A DNA stretch of 64,000 bases from Streptomyces sp. ASQP_92 (GCF_025399895.1 NZ_JAODUA010000002.1:682001-746000), one strand, 5' to 3'. Counted from the stretch's first letter, positions 16,188 to 25,730 are shown. Notes: a model not told the origin generated them from the letters alone. Made by a program: numbers and translations.

Positions 16188-18314
16188 GTGGGGGATCTTG
16201 ACGCGGCAGAGGGCGCGGACGCGTTCCTGCGGCACATGTTGTGGCGGTATCCAGGTCAACGGCAGCCGATCGTGGCCCTGTTGGGGCCCCGGCAGTCGGG
16301 CAAGACCGACGTGTTGCAGGCGGTGTCGCGCGCCTGCGGCGGCACCGTGATCCATGCGGCGCTCGACTTCGAGGAGAACCCGGTCGACCCGGTCTCCGCT
16401 GCCGCGCTGGCCGCGTTCCAGATGATGCGCGGCTGGGACAACCTGCGCCACGGCCCGGTGTTCCACCGGTTCGGGCTCGGCCTGCTGGCCCTCAACGAGA
16501 ACCTGGACGCGGACCGCGGCCGGGCCGCCGAGCAGATACGCGAGCTCATCAAGCAGTACGTACGCAGCACCCCGCCCGGCAGAATCGCCGACCGTCTGGG
16601 CAACGTCGCGGCCGGCACCATGGACATCGTCGCCCAGGGCGTGCTGAGCCCGCTGGTGTCGGGGCCCGCGCGCGAGGTGGTCACCGCCGTCCGCGAGCAG
16701 GCGAAGCCCGTCATCGGCTCGCTGTTCCAGAGCGCGGCGCGCTGGGGCGTACGGGACGCGCTGCGCTGGCACATCAGCGTGCCCGAGGCCGAGTCCGCCC
16801 GCTCCATCGACGCGTTGATCCGGCTCAGTTCCACCTCCCGGTCCGCCGCCGTCGGCCACCTGATGGCGGCCTTCCTCGCCGACGTCAAGGCCCAGGCCGA
16901 ACGCCATCCTCCGCTGCGCTCCGCGTGCTCCTGCGTCCTGCCCACCCGCGGTGGCCGCCGCGACCGGCACGACCACGCCTGGGTGCTGCTGGCCGACGGC
17001 GCGCAGACCCCGGCAGGACGCCGCTTCCTCACCGAACTCGCCGCCGCCCGCGCCCGCAACCAGCGGTCCGACCCGGACGGCACGGGCGCGGCCGACCCCC
17101 TCCTGGTGCTGTCCGCCTGTGAGCAGTGGCAGTCCGAGTGGACGTCCTGGTGGTGCGAGCCCTGGCGCCCGACCCCGCGGCCCGGCACGCCCCAGCGCCG
17201 GGTCCCGCTGCTCACCCGTGCCACCAGGACGCTGTGGGCCGCCGAGAACGACGCCGCCGTCGGCGCCGAACGCGGTGAGGCCGCCGCCTGGTGGTACCCG
17301 GTGTGGCTCGACCCGATGACCGAGGAGCAGGTCGGCTACCGGATGGACCGCTCCGATCCGTCCCCCGCCCGCCCGCTGCCCGCCTCCGTCGTCCACCGCC
17401 TCACCGGCGGCCACCGGGGCGCCGTCTCCGCCGTCCTGGACGGACCCTTCGCGGCGCACCCCGGCCCGCACGGCCCCGCCGTGTCGATGGTCGCCCCCGC
17501 CGACGAGGACGGCACGCCCCTGTGGTCGTACGCCCTGGAGAAGGGCCTGCCCGACGGACTGCCCGTGCCCGGCACTCACTGGAGCACCACCCCCGCGGTC
17601 GTGCTGGCCGCCGCCTATCTGGCCGATGTGCGCACGGCCCACGACCCGCGGCTGCCCGCGCTCTCCCCGGAGCTGCCCCGGGGCCTGGAACTCCTGCGCC
17701 GCCACCTGTGGGTGAGCACCTTCACCCACCGCCCCTCCCGCATCCGCCGGATCGGCTGGGGCGACGCCGACGTCCCCGCGACGCTGCACCCCTGGCTGGC
17801 CCGCTCCGCACTCACCGCCCTCAACATCGCGCCGCCCGCGGGGCCCACCGAACCGGCGCCCTGGCACGAGGTGTTCACCGACCAGTTCCTCGCGCTCGAC
17901 GAGCCGGCGCCGGGCGGCGACGGCGCGGCCGTGGAGCGAGCGCTCTTCCACGACCTGGCCCTCGGACGCTTCGCACCGGTCGCCGCCGCCCTCGCCGACC
18001 GGTTCGACGAGGACCACCGGGCGTGGATCCGCCTGCTCGACTACCTGTCGTCCGCGCCCTGCCGGTTGCTGTACGACCATGCGCCGCAGGACGCGTACGC
18101 CACTCTGCTCGACGGGGTGGAGGACGGCGGGCAGACGGTCTTGGCGGTGGCCACCGCGAAGCTGCTCGCTCTGCTGTGGCTGTACAACGACCCGCTGACC
18201 GAGCACACCCGGCGCTGGGACGGCGAGATACAGGAATGCTTCACCCGCCTCGCGCACAACTCCCGCCTGCTGGACGTCAGTCCGCTCCAGCAGGCGGCGG
18301 CCGCCTTCGCCTAG
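16188..18314 (+). CDS. P-loop NTPase, uncharacterised
   Basis: A 708-residue protein of unknown function. A Walker A motif GPRQSGKT lies at residues 33-40 after a hydrophobic strand (PIVALL), as in AAA/STAND-like ATPases. A plausible Walker B is LLVLSACEQW near residue 307. The rest is mostly helical, Trp/Arg-rich and without recognised domains; no membrane segment or signal peptide is apparent, so it should be cytosolic. GTG 16188 gives an N-terminus leading directly into the P-loop; ATG 16137 is a less likely alternative. It is 55 bp upstream of a membrane-anchored periplasmic-binding-like gene, and the two probably work as an intracellular ATPase and an extracellular sensor. Confidence 0.7.
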   Translation: MGDLDAAEGADAFLRHMLWRYPGQRQPIVALLGPRQSGKTDVLQAVSRACGGTVIHAALDFEENPVDPVSAAALAAFQMMRGWDNLRHGPVFHRFGLGLLALNENLDADRGRAAEQIRELIKQYVRSTPPGRIADRLGNVAAGTMDIVAQGVLSPLVSGPAREVVTAVREQAKPVIGSLFQSAARWGVRDALRWHISVPEAESARSIDALIRLSSTSRSAAVGHLMAAFLADVKAQAERHPPLRSACSCVLPTRGGRRDRHDHAWVLLADGAQTPAGRRFLTELAAARARNQRSDPDGTGAADPLLVLSACEQWQSEWTSWWCEPWRPTPRPGTPQRRVPLLTRATRTLWAAENDAAVGAERGEAAAWWYPVWLDPMTEEQVGYRMDRSDPSPARPLPASVVHRLTGGHRGAVSAVLDGPFAAHPGPHGPAVSMVAPADEDGTPLWSYALEKGLPDGLPVPGTHWSTTPAVVLAAAYLADVRTAHDPRLPALSPELPRGLELLRRHLWVSTFTHRPSRIRRIGWGDADVPATLHPWLARSALTALNIAPPAGPTEPAPWHEVFTDQFLALDEPAPGGDGAAVERALFHDLALGRFAPVAAALADRFDEDHRAWIRLLDYLSSAPCRLLYDHAPQDAYATLLDGVEDGGQTVLAVATAKLLALLWLYNDPLTEHTRRWDGEIQECFTRLAHNSRLLDVSPLQQAAAAFA

Positions 18315-18369
18315 CCCCACGGCGGCCGCGGCACCCCCGCGCCCGCCGATCGCACCGCAAGGAGTGTCC

Positions 18370-20013
18370 ATGCCACCCGCTGTAGGCAACCCGCGCTTCG
18401 GCCGGCTGCGCCGCCACCCCGTGCTGACGGCCCTCGCGGCGCTCGTGATCCTGACCGGCCTCGTCTTCGGCGGGCGCTGGAGCTACGACCGCCTCTTCCC
18501 GCCCTCGCTGACCTGCGGCACCGGCATGACCGCGACGGGAACACCCCTCGCCTGCGCCGGAGTGAACATCGACAGCGGGCCCTTCACCGACCAAGAACCC
18601 ACCCGCATGCGGGAGTTGGAGAAGATGGTCAAGTCGGCCAACGACGAGGTGAAGGGTCCCTACACGAGCATCGTCCTGATGCTGGACCTGTCACCCGTCT
18701 CCGACGTGGACACCCTGACCTACGCATCGCTCTACCCCAACATCGAAGGCGCCCTCGCCGCCGTGTGGCGGGCCAACCACACCGCCGCGTACGGCAGTAC
18801 CCCCGCGGTCAAGCTGTACCTCGCCAACATGGGCAGCCAGTACGGCTCGTGGGAGAAGACGGTGGCCCAGCTGAAGGCGCAGGCGAACGGCGAGCACATC
18901 TCGGCGGTCGTGGGCCTGGGCCAGTCCACCGACCAGACCCGCCGCGCCGCCGCGGCGATCTCCTCCCAGCTGCACATCCCCATCATCGGCTCCACGGTGA
19001 CCGGCGACTCGATGAACCTCGACCCCGCCGACCCCACGGGCAAGAAGCAGATCGTCGACATGTTCCGGGTCTCCCCGACCAACTCGGACTCGGTGATCGC
19101 GGCCACCCAGTACGTGTCCACCCTGCGGCCCGCGGTGACCTCCCTCGCCGTCGTCGCGGACAGCGTCACCGGCGACGACTACACCCAGACCCTCGCCGAG
19201 GCCGCCAAGACCAAGTTCAAGGCCCCGGGCCGCACCGTCACCGTGCTCCCGTACACCTCGCCCAGCGATCTGCCCGCCGGATCGGGCCGTCAGGCCTATC
19301 TGGTGCAGCAGTTCAATCTCATGCACGCCAATCTGTGCCAGGCCGCCCCTTCCGTGGTCTACTTCGCGGGCCGGGGCCGCGACCTGGGCGCGTTCGTGGA
19401 GAACTGGGTGCAGGGCCCGCCCTGCGGGATCGCGCAGCTGCACATCCTGGCCGGCGACGACGCCTCGGAGTCCATCCGCGACAAGGCAGTCCTGAGCGGC
19501 ATCGCCTCCGGCCGGGTCACCGTTGCCTACACCTCGCTGGCCAGCCCCGACGAGTGGGGCAAGGAGTGCCCCGGTTCGGACGCCAAGCACAACTACGACC
19601 AGTTCTGGAGCGCCTTCACCGGTCGCCCCGACCCCTGTACCGGACAGCCGTTGTCCACCGACCAGGACGTGGCGTCCCTCGCTTTCGACCCCGTCGACCT
19701 CGCGAGCGGCCAGGCGATGCTGACCCATGACGCGACCGTGGCGGCGATCAGCGCGGGCCGGCGCGATGCGGTCGGCCTGAAGAACCCGGGCCTGGAGACC
19801 GGCATCCTGCACCAGTTCTACTGCGCCCAGATGCTGCCCGGAGCCAGCGGCTGGCTGTCGTTCGGCGCCGACGGCTCGCCCGCGGGCAAACCCACTCCCG
19901 TGGTGCAGCTCGGCGCCGACGGCTCGGCCAAGACGGTGGCCCTGACCTGGCCGGACGGCGCCCCCAACCTGAGCCTGCCGCAACGCGGCGGGAAGGGCGC
20001 GCCCGGTTGCTGA
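18370..20013 (+). CDS. membrane-tethered type-I periplasmic-binding-like protein
   Basis: A 547-residue protein with one membrane helix near residues 17-36 (PVLTALAALVILTGLVFGG) and a large extracytoplasmic domain resembling the branched-chain amino acid/receptor ligand-binding fold (VKLYLANMGSQYGSW, IPIIGSTVTGDSMN, SLAVVADSVTGDDYTQTLAEAAK). It lacks the lipobox and the adjacent permease and ATPase genes of an ABC importer. It is therefore more likely a sensor for the NTPase just upstream. ATG 18370 follows AAGGAG by five bases. Paired Cys residues (e.g. SLTCGTG, LACAG, PPCG, KECPG) suggest disulfides outside the membrane. The ligand is unknown. Confidence 0.72.
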   Translation: MPPAVGNPRFGRLRRHPVLTALAALVILTGLVFGGRWSYDRLFPPSLTCGTGMTATGTPLACAGVNIDSGPFTDQEPTRMRELEKMVKSANDEVKGPYTSIVLMLDLSPVSDVDTLTYASLYPNIEGALAAVWRANHTAAYGSTPAVKLYLANMGSQYGSWEKTVAQLKAQANGEHISAVVGLGQSTDQTRRAAAAISSQLHIPIIGSTVTGDSMNLDPADPTGKKQIVDMFRVSPTNSDSVIAATQYVSTLRPAVTSLAVVADSVTGDDYTQTLAEAAKTKFKAPGRTVTVLPYTSPSDLPAGSGRQAYLVQQFNLMHANLCQAAPSVVYFAGRGRDLGAFVENWVQGPPCGIAQLHILAGDDASESIRDKAVLSGIASGRVTVAYTSLASPDEWGKECPGSDAKHNYDQFWSAFTGRPDPCTGQPLSTDQDVASLAFDPVDLASGQAMLTHDATVAAISAGRRDAVGLKNPGLETGILHQFYCAQMLPGASGWLSFGADGSPAGKPTPVVQLGADGSAKTVALTWPDGAPNLSLPQRGGKGAPGC

Positions 20014-20151
20014 GCCGCCCGGCCCGCGGCGGCCCGGCGGCCGTCGCGGGTGGGTGGCCCTCTGCCCGCATGAACCGCCCGTGGCACGGTACCCGGAGAG
20101 TGAGGTGGTGGCCGTCCGGGCCGCCGGACACTCCCCAGGAGGTGGCTTCGC

Positions 20152-20709
20152 ATGACGGAGCCGACGAGTCAGAGGCCGATGAGCCAGCCGCCCACGAGCC
20201 GGCCCCCGCATCAGCCGCCCGAGGGCCGGACGCAGATGAGTGCAACCCTGCACAAGCCCGAGTCGGACGAGTTCCGGGCGGACGCGGACAGCACGACCCT
20301 GGAGCCGGCCAGGAGCGGCGCGGGCGAGGCGCCCGCGACCCGCGGCCGGACCAGCATCGCCGGCGGTGTCGTGGAGAAGATCGCGGGGATGGCGGCCCGC
20401 GAGGTGCCCGGAGTCGAGTCCCTGGGCAGTGGTCTCGCCCGGACGCTCGGCGCGATACGGCCGGGCCGCGCCTCGGTCACGCGCGGGGTCAAGGTCGAGG
20501 TCGGCGAGCGCCAGACCGCCATCGACCTGGAGGTCGTGGTGGAGTACGGGGTGAGCATCCCCGAGGTGGCCGCGGAGATCAGGATGAACGTCATCGGGGC
20601 CGTGGAGCGCATGACGGAGCTGGAGGTCGTCGAGGTGAACATCGCCGTCAGCGACGTTCACCTGCCGGAGGAGAGCGAGCCCGAGGCTTCCGGAACCCGG
20701 CTTCAGTAG
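20152..20709 (+). CDS. Asp23/Gls24-family envelope stress protein
   Basis: A 185-residue protein whose central region is the Asp23/Gls24 domain: IAGGVVEKIAGMAAREVPGVES, a basic loop, then a strand pair with VKVEVGERQTAIDLEVVVEYG and the end VEVNIAVSDVHLP. The first 60 residues are Pro/Ser/Gln-rich and probably disordered. ATG 20152 follows CAGGAGGTGG. In Gram-positives such proteins accumulate under cell-wall or alkaline stress and attach to the membrane through small partners. A small membrane protein gene lies 33 bp downstream, so the pair may be one unit. Confidence 0.85.
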   Translation: MTEPTSQRPMSQPPTSRPPHQPPEGRTQMSATLHKPESDEFRADADSTTLEPARSGAGEAPATRGRTSIAGGVVEKIAGMAAREVPGVESLGSGLARTLGAIRPGRASVTRGVKVEVGERQTAIDLEVVVEYGVSIPEVAAEIRMNVIGAVERMTELEVVEVNIAVSDVHLPEESEPEASGTRLQ

Positions 20710-20742
20710 CATCGCCGCGACAGCGCGACGGAAGGCGGCTCG

Positions 20743-21075
20743 ATGAGCACCGAAGTAAAGGTCGGCCTGGTCCTCGGGGCCATCGCCCTCCTGGCGACGG
20801 CCGTGGTGGCGGTCGTCCTGACCATCCGCCTGGTACGGGCCCGCAAGCTCCTCCAGGACGCCGGCATCCCCCTGACCCACAAGGCCGCGTGGTGGGGCGC
20901 GCTGCTCTATGTCATCAGCCCGATCGACCTCCTGCCGGACCCGATCTACCTGGACGACATCGGCGTGCTCCTGCTCGCCCTGCGCACCCTGCACATGGCG
21001 GCGGCCCGCGCCGGAACCAGCGAGGAGAAGCTCGCCGTGGAGACGGCTCCGCAGCGCGGCAGCCGGACGTGGTGA
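20743..21075 (+). CDS. YkvA-like (DUF1232) small membrane protein
   Basis: A 110-residue protein. An N-terminal membrane helix (residues 6-29) precedes the DUF1232 signature ALLYVISPIDLLPDPIYLDD, a short re-entrant or peripheral helix followed by an acidic loop. It is probably co-transcribed with the Gls24-like gene and may anchor it, an inference from distance only. The molecular role of YkvA-like proteins is not established. Confidence 0.82.
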   Translation: MSTEVKVGLVLGAIALLATAVVAVVLTIRLVRARKLLQDAGIPLTHKAAWWGALLYVISPIDLLPDPIYLDDIGVLLLALRTLHMAAARAGTSEEKLAVETAPQRGSRTW

Positions 21076-21214
21076 GCGCCACGCGCATCCAGCCGCCGAA
21101 CAGGGCGGGCGCGGGTGCGCTCCCGGCTCCCCGGACCGGCCCGGCGCAAACCCGCCGTCCCGGAACCGGCAACGAAAGTTGCCACCACCGTCCGGCGGGC
21201 GCACGCTCCTGCCT

Positions 21215-22123
21215 ATGACCCCACACAACGATTCCGCCCCCGCCCACCAGCACGGCCACGGTCACCAGCACGGCGACCTCGACTGGGAGGCCATGGCGGC
21301 CCACCTGGAGAACAGCGGTGAACTCCATCTCCCCGTCCTGGGCCCGACGGCGGCCCGGCTGAGCGAACTGCTCGGCCCCGACCGGAGGGCCCGGCGCGTC
21401 CTCGACATCGGCAGCGGGCCGGGGGTCATGACCTCGGTACTCGCCGAGACGTTCGCGGACGCCGAAGTGGTGGCGGTGGACGGGGCGCCCGCGCTCCTGG
21501 AGCACACCCGGGGCCGTGCCGAGCGGCTCGGCGTCGGCGCCCGGGTCGGCGTCCGGCACGCGGAACTGCCCGAGGGCCTGGACGACGGGCTCGGCACGGC
21601 GGACCTGATCTGGAGCAGCAAGGCCGTGCACCACGTCGGCGACCAGCAGGGAGTGCTGGACGCGCTGGCCCGGCTGCTGAACCCGGGGGGCCTGCTCGCC
21701 GTCGCGGAGGGCGGTCTGCCCCCGCGCTTCCTGCCGCGCGACATCGGCACCGGAAGGCCGGGGCTACAGGCCCGGCTCGACGCCGCCCAGGAGCACTGGT
21801 TCGAGATCATGCGGGCCGAGCTGCCCGGCAGCACCACCGTGGTCGAGGACTGGCCCGCGATGCTGCGCCGCGCCGGCCTCACCCGGGTCCACAGCTTCAC
21901 GTTCCTGCTCGACCTGCCCGCACCGCTCGGCGGGCCGGCCCGCACCTTCCTGCACGCCCAGCTCACCCGCCTGCGCGAGATGATGGGCGAGTCCCTGGAC
22001 GCCGACGACGTCAAGACCCTCGACCTGCTGCTCGACTCCGACGCGCCGGACGGCATCCTGCACCGGCCCGACGCCTTCCTGCTCTCGGCCACCACGGTCC
22101 ACACGGGCGTACGCCCCGCTTGA
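21215..22123 (+). CDS. class I SAM-dependent methyltransferase
   Basis: A 302-residue methyltransferase. Motif I VLDIGSGPGVMTS and an acidic post-strand-2 residue in VVAVDGAP bind S-adenosylmethionine; later strands carry LIWSSKAVHHV and LNPGGLLAVAEGG. The N-terminus holds a His-rich stretch (HQHGHGHQHG), which could bind metal or simply be disordered. No good ribosome-binding site precedes ATG 21215. The hairpin GGCAAC-GAAA-GTTGCC lies 32 bp upstream. The acceptor substrate is unknown. It is convergent with the lipoprotein gene. Confidence 0.8.
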   Translation: MTPHNDSAPAHQHGHGHQHGDLDWEAMAAHLENSGELHLPVLGPTAARLSELLGPDRRARRVLDIGSGPGVMTSVLAETFADAEVVAVDGAPALLEHTRGRAERLGVGARVGVRHAELPEGLDDGLGTADLIWSSKAVHHVGDQQGVLDALARLLNPGGLLAVAEGGLPPRFLPRDIGTGRPGLQARLDAAQEHWFEIMRAELPGSTTVVEDWPAMLRRAGLTRVHSFTFLLDLPAPLGGPARTFLHAQLTRLREMMGESLDADDVKTLDLLLDSDAPDGILHRPDAFLLSATTVHTGVRPA

Positions 22124-22138
22124 CGGCCGCGCCCGGGT

Positions 22139-22216
22139 CCCAACTCCTGCTCACATCAAGGTAGTTGGGTCCGTCGCGCCGGGTGGGCGTCACTCAGTAA
22201 TGTGCGGACGCCCACC
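22139..22216. terminator. bidirectional terminator region
   Basis: Two hairpins lie between convergent genes: CCCAACT/AGTTGGG (22139-22145, 22163-22169) and GGTGGGCGTC/GACGCCCACC (22182-22191, 22207-22216). Confidence 0.65.
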
Positions 22217-22242
22217 GCCCGACCCCCGCCCTGGACGCACGG

Positions 22243-23637
22243 CTAGCGCTGGACGTGGCCCTTGGCGAGGTCCCACTCGCGGTGCAGGGAGCCCAGGGGA
22301 ATGCGGTGCTCGATCACCGGTGTGCCGAACACCGAGAGGTGGAAGTCGAGTCGGCCATTGAGGTCGAAGCCGCCGTACACCGCCCAGGACGCGCTCGCCG
22401 ATGCCGTGCCGGTGCTGGACGCGGCCGCCTCGGCCGAGGCCTCCCCGCGCAGATAGGGGGCGAAGTCCGCGGTGACGCCGACGGCCCCGTACAGGCCGAC
22501 CGAGGCCTCGGCGCCGAGCGCGCCCTTGACCTTTCCGGCCGCCGATACCTTCGCGTCCACCGGCGTGCTGTGCACGGCCGACGCGCTGACCGGGGCCCAG
22601 CCCTTGCCCGCCGTGTAGCTGCCGCCGACCCGGAAGTCGCCCTTCACGTCCTGCTGGACGTCGAGGGTGACCTGACCGTCGGCCTCCACCTGCACGTAAC
22701 AGGTCAGGTCGAGATTGACGACTACGGGCACCGGCCCCACCTGGATGACCGGGGCGCTGTGCAGCTTGGCGAACGGGATCCGGCGCGGTGCCCCCGTGCT
22801 CGCGGCGGCGCGGCCCTTGAGCGCCCACCGCGAGGACCAGTCACCGCTCATGCCGAGGAAGGCGGAACCGGGGCCGTGCCCGCCGTCCTTGCCGCCGTCG
22901 TAGGAGAACTGCACCTGGGGGGCGAGCTGGACGAAGCCGGAGACCGAGGCCGCCGCCGAGGCGGGGGCGTCCTTGGCGGTGTCCACCGCGGCGTTCACAT
23001 CGAGGCGCAGATCCCCCAGCGGCAGCTTCGCGCCCTGCGGCCCGAACCGCACGCCCTGGCTCTTGGCCCACGAGATGGTGACGCCCTTCATCAGGGGCAC
23101 GACGCTCACCGAGGCGGGGTCGACCGCCACCTTGCCGTCGGCCTTGTCGTCCTTGAGGACGGAGGCCAGCGTCGTGGGGGCGGTCTTGACCTCGGTGCCG
23201 CGGTCGGTCCTGCCGACGACCTCGGTGACCTTGGCGAGCAGCCCGTCGGGGGCGCCCGGCGCGGGCGCGCTGGCGATGACGTCGCCGACGGCGACGGGCT
23301 TGCCGGGCGCGGGAGAGTGGCTCGGCGTGGCGGTGTGACCCTGGGGGGCCGCGGCTATGACGGCGCGCCCGCTCGCCCTGTCGTAGGAGGCGACCTTCAG
23401 CGAGGACTTCTCCGGCTGCCCCGCGCCGCTGCGCGTACGGGCCAGCGGTGTCGGGGCCGGCGAGCCCTGCGGCGCGGCGTTCACTTCGAGCTGCTGGGTC
23501 CCGTCCGCCGCCGACGAGGGGGTGGCCGCGCTTCCCGGCCCGGCCGCCGCGGTGGGCGGCGGCGCGGAACAGCCCGTGCCGGCCAGCGCGAGTGCGGTCA
23601 GGCCGGGGAGCAGGAGGCGTCTGGTGAGCGTGCGCAC
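22243..23637 (-). CDS. secreted lipoprotein, unknown function
   Basis: A 464-residue exported protein. The N-terminus is a lipoprotein signal peptide with lipobox LAGTGC, giving acylation at Cys23. A Pro/Ala/Ser-rich linker follows, then a large region rich in beta strands with repeated Val-Asp and Ala-Ser alternation (e.g. KVSAAGKVKGALGAEASVGL). No enzyme motif is recognised. The acylated form should sit on the outer face of the membrane. It begins its own transcript: the 132-bp gap to the amidase gene is less GC-rich and likely holds the promoter. It could be a structural or binding protein. Confidence 0.7.
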   Translation of the reverse strand: MRTLTRRLLLPGLTALALAGTGCSAPPPTAAAGPGSAATPSSAADGTQQLEVNAAPQGSPAPTPLARTRSGAGQPEKSSLKVASYDRASGRAVIAAAPQGHTATPSHSPAPGKPVAVGDVIASAPAPGAPDGLLAKVTEVVGRTDRGTEVKTAPTTLASVLKDDKADGKVAVDPASVSVVPLMKGVTISWAKSQGVRFGPQGAKLPLGDLRLDVNAAVDTAKDAPASAAASVSGFVQLAPQVQFSYDGGKDGGHGPGSAFLGMSGDWSSRWALKGRAAASTGAPRRIPFAKLHSAPVIQVGPVPVVVNLDLTCYVQVEADGQVTLDVQQDVKGDFRVGGSYTAGKGWAPVSASAVHSTPVDAKVSAAGKVKGALGAEASVGLYGAVGVTADFAPYLRGEASAEAAASSTGTASASASWAVYGGFDLNGRLDFHLSVFGTPVIEHRIPLGSLHREWDLAKGHVQR

Positions 23638-23769
23638 GTAGGTGTGACCTTCGAGTTGGGGGAGTGGCCGCTACCGACAGGTAACGTAAAGATGATCATG
23701 CCATGGGCCCGAGCCCCCGGTCATCTTCGTACCCTGCCAACTCGCCTGCTCCACAAGGCTGTTGAAGCT

Positions 23770-25194
23770 TCACTCACGCGGGGTGCCCGTGGCCTCCAGG
23801 GGTGCCGTGCGCCGCCACGGATGCAGGGCCTCCAACTGGGCTGCCAGATCGAGCAGTTGATGCTCCGAACCGGGCCGCCCGACGAGCTGCACGGAACCGG
23901 GCAGGCCCGAGGGCAGCGTCCCGAACGGCATCGCGAGGGCGGGCCGGCCGGAGAGGTTCCAGGGCGGGGTCATCGGCGAGCAGGCGGTGTTGGCCAGCAC
24001 GTTGGCCGACCAGCCGCGCTCGTGCCACGCGCCGGCCGCCGGCCCCGGACGGGCGAGCGCCGGGGTGAGCAGCACGTCGTACTCCTCGAAGAACGGGTCG
24101 AGCCGCTCGTTCAGCGCCGCGCGGTGGTCCGTGCGGAACATGCCGAGCCGTCCGGCCAGTCGCCCGATCCGCGCGTGGCGCCGGGTGCGGGGCGCCAGCA
24201 GGCGCGGATCGAGACCGCGGGCGTCCTGCGCGACGCCCCCGGTCCAGCGGGCCAGGATCACCGCGCCGAAGGACAGCGGGTAGGGCGGATGGGCGGTCGC
24301 CACGCGATGGCCCGCCCCGGAGAGCGTGCGAGCGGCCCGCCGGGCGAGCGCGGCGTAGGCGGCACCGACGCGGACCCCCGCGATCGGGCTGCGCGTCGAG
24401 AACGCGATGGTGAGCCGGCCGCTCCGGCGTCCCGGCGAGGGGGCGCCCTCGTCCTCCTGTCCGCCGGACCCGTCCCCGGCCAGGTCCCCGGCCAGGTCCC
24501 CGGCCGGTTCGCCCGCGAGCACCGAGAACATCAGGCGCGCGTCGGCGGCGGTCGTCGCCAGCGGCCCGTGCTCCGACATCCCGAACCAGCCTCCGCCGAG
24601 TTCGACGGGTATCCGGCCCGTGCCCGGCTTGAGCCCGATGAGCCCGCAGTGCGCGGCGGGAATGCGCAGGGAGCCCATGCCGTCGTTGCCGAGCGCGATC
24701 GGCACCAGGCCCGCCGCGACGGCCGCCGCGCTGCCCCCGGACGAGCCGCCCGCCGTACGGGTCGGATCCCAGGGGTTGCGGGCGATGCCGTGCACCCCGT
24801 CCGTGGTGCCGAAGACACACAGCTCCGGTACGTGGGTGAGCCCCACCACCACCGCGCCCGCCGCCCTGAGCCTGGCCACCGTGACATGGTCCTCGGCGGC
24901 CGGGACGGTGGAGGTGGCCGCGGAACCGTTGCGGGTGCTCTCGCCGCGTACCGGCAGATTGTCCTTGATGGCCACCGGCACGCCCGCGAGCGGCAGTTGG
25001 GCCAGATCGGGTCGTGCCCCGACCTCGTCCGCCTCGGCCAGCGCGGCGGCGCGCACCACGCGGAACGCGCCGACGCGGCCGTTCACTTCGGCGATCCGGG
25101 CCAGATGGTCGGCCACCACTTCCCGTGGCGTGGCCTCCTTGCGGCGCACCGCCTCGGCCAACTCGACGGCGGTCCGGCCTGCCCACTTGCTCAC
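23770..25194 (-). CDS. amidase signature family hydrolase
   Basis: A 474-residue amidase with the Ser-cisSer-Lys triad: Lys77 in PVAIKDNL, the cis-Ser in GGSSGGSA (151-152) and the likely nucleophile Ser175 in DGMGSLRIPA. It would hydrolyse a C-N amide bond; the substrate is unknown. GTG 25194 is preferred because GAGGA precedes it by six bases and the conserved N-terminus starts there, although the frame extends to 25305. An in-frame triple 12-bp repeat at 24472-24507 encodes a GDLA-type tandem in a surface loop. It lies 107 bp behind the tautomerase gene on the same strand. Confidence 0.88.
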   Translation of the reverse strand: MSKWAGRTAVELAEAVRRKEATPREVVADHLARIAEVNGRVGAFRVVRAAALAEADEVGARPDLAQLPLAGVPVAIKDNLPVRGESTRNGSAATSTVPAAEDHVTVARLRAAGAVVVGLTHVPELCVFGTTDGVHGIARNPWDPTRTAGGSSGGSAAAVAAGLVPIALGNDGMGSLRIPAAHCGLIGLKPGTGRIPVELGGGWFGMSEHGPLATTAADARLMFSVLAGEPAGDLAGDLAGDGSGGQEDEGAPSPGRRSGRLTIAFSTRSPIAGVRVGAAYAALARRAARTLSGAGHRVATAHPPYPLSFGAVILARWTGGVAQDARGLDPRLLAPRTRRHARIGRLAGRLGMFRTDHRAALNERLDPFFEEYDVLLTPALARPGPAAGAWHERGWSANVLANTACSPMTPPWNLSGRPALAMPFGTLPSGLPGSVQLVGRPGSEHQLLDLAAQLEALHPWRRTAPLEATGTPRE

Positions 25195-25301
25195 GATGGC
25201 TCCTCGGTTGGCTGGGTCACGAAGACTGAGGAGGCCACTGTGTACGGTCGTGCGCGCCCTGTCGACAGTGCGATCTGCCCCGACCGGGGCCGCCGGCTTC
25301 C

Positions 25302-25730
25302 TCATGCCGGAGGCCGGCCGGAAGCGGAGTCCGGGGAGATCGCCGGGGCGGGGGAGTACTGCGCGGTGCCATGGCCCAATGACCAGTCGATCGAGCTGTT
25401 CTCGGTGAGCGCGATGAACACGTTGCGCGGCTCGGTACCCGCGTAGGCGTGGGCCAGTTCGGCGATCCGCCGGTAGAGCGCCCGCTTCCGTTCCGGGGTC
25501 CGCCCGGCGCGCAAGGTGATCGCCACGTACACGATGCCGTCGTCGCGCGGGATCCCGAGGTAGTCGCCGTACCGCAGCGTGCCACCGGTCCCGTCGTGGC
25601 CGACGAGAACCTGGAACCGGTCGTCGGGCGGGATGTCGAGGGTCTCGACGAGGGAGTCGTGCACGGCATGGCCAAGGGCGTCGAGACGCTCGCCGTCGGC
25701 GCCGAGGGCGTCGATGCGGACAAACGGCAT
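25302..25730 (-). CDS. tautomerase-superfamily protein
   Basis: A 142-residue member of the 4-oxalocrotonate tautomerase/MIF superfamily. Translation from ATG 25730 gives MPFVRIDA, placing Pro directly after Met, so that removal of Met exposes the catalytic N-terminal proline. GRTPERKRALYRRIAELAH matches the conserved helix of the family. AGAGGA lies upstream of the start. The last 25 residues are Pro/Ser-rich and may be disordered. The promoter contains a 22-bp palindrome typical of TetR control; the expected divergent regulator is missing or degraded. Its substrate is unknown. Confidence 0.82.
   Translation of the reverse strand: MPFVRIDALGADGERLDALGHAVHDSLVETLDIPPDDRFQVLVGHDGTGGTLRYGDYLGIPRDDGIVYVAITLRAGRTPERKRALYRRIAELAHAYAGTEPRNVFIALTENSSIDWSLGHGTAQYSPAPAISPDSASGRPPA

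Noticed and set aside
18370..20013. Substrate-binding protein of an amino-acid ABC importer
   Set aside because: It has a membrane anchor rather than a lipobox, and permease or transporter ATPase genes are absent.
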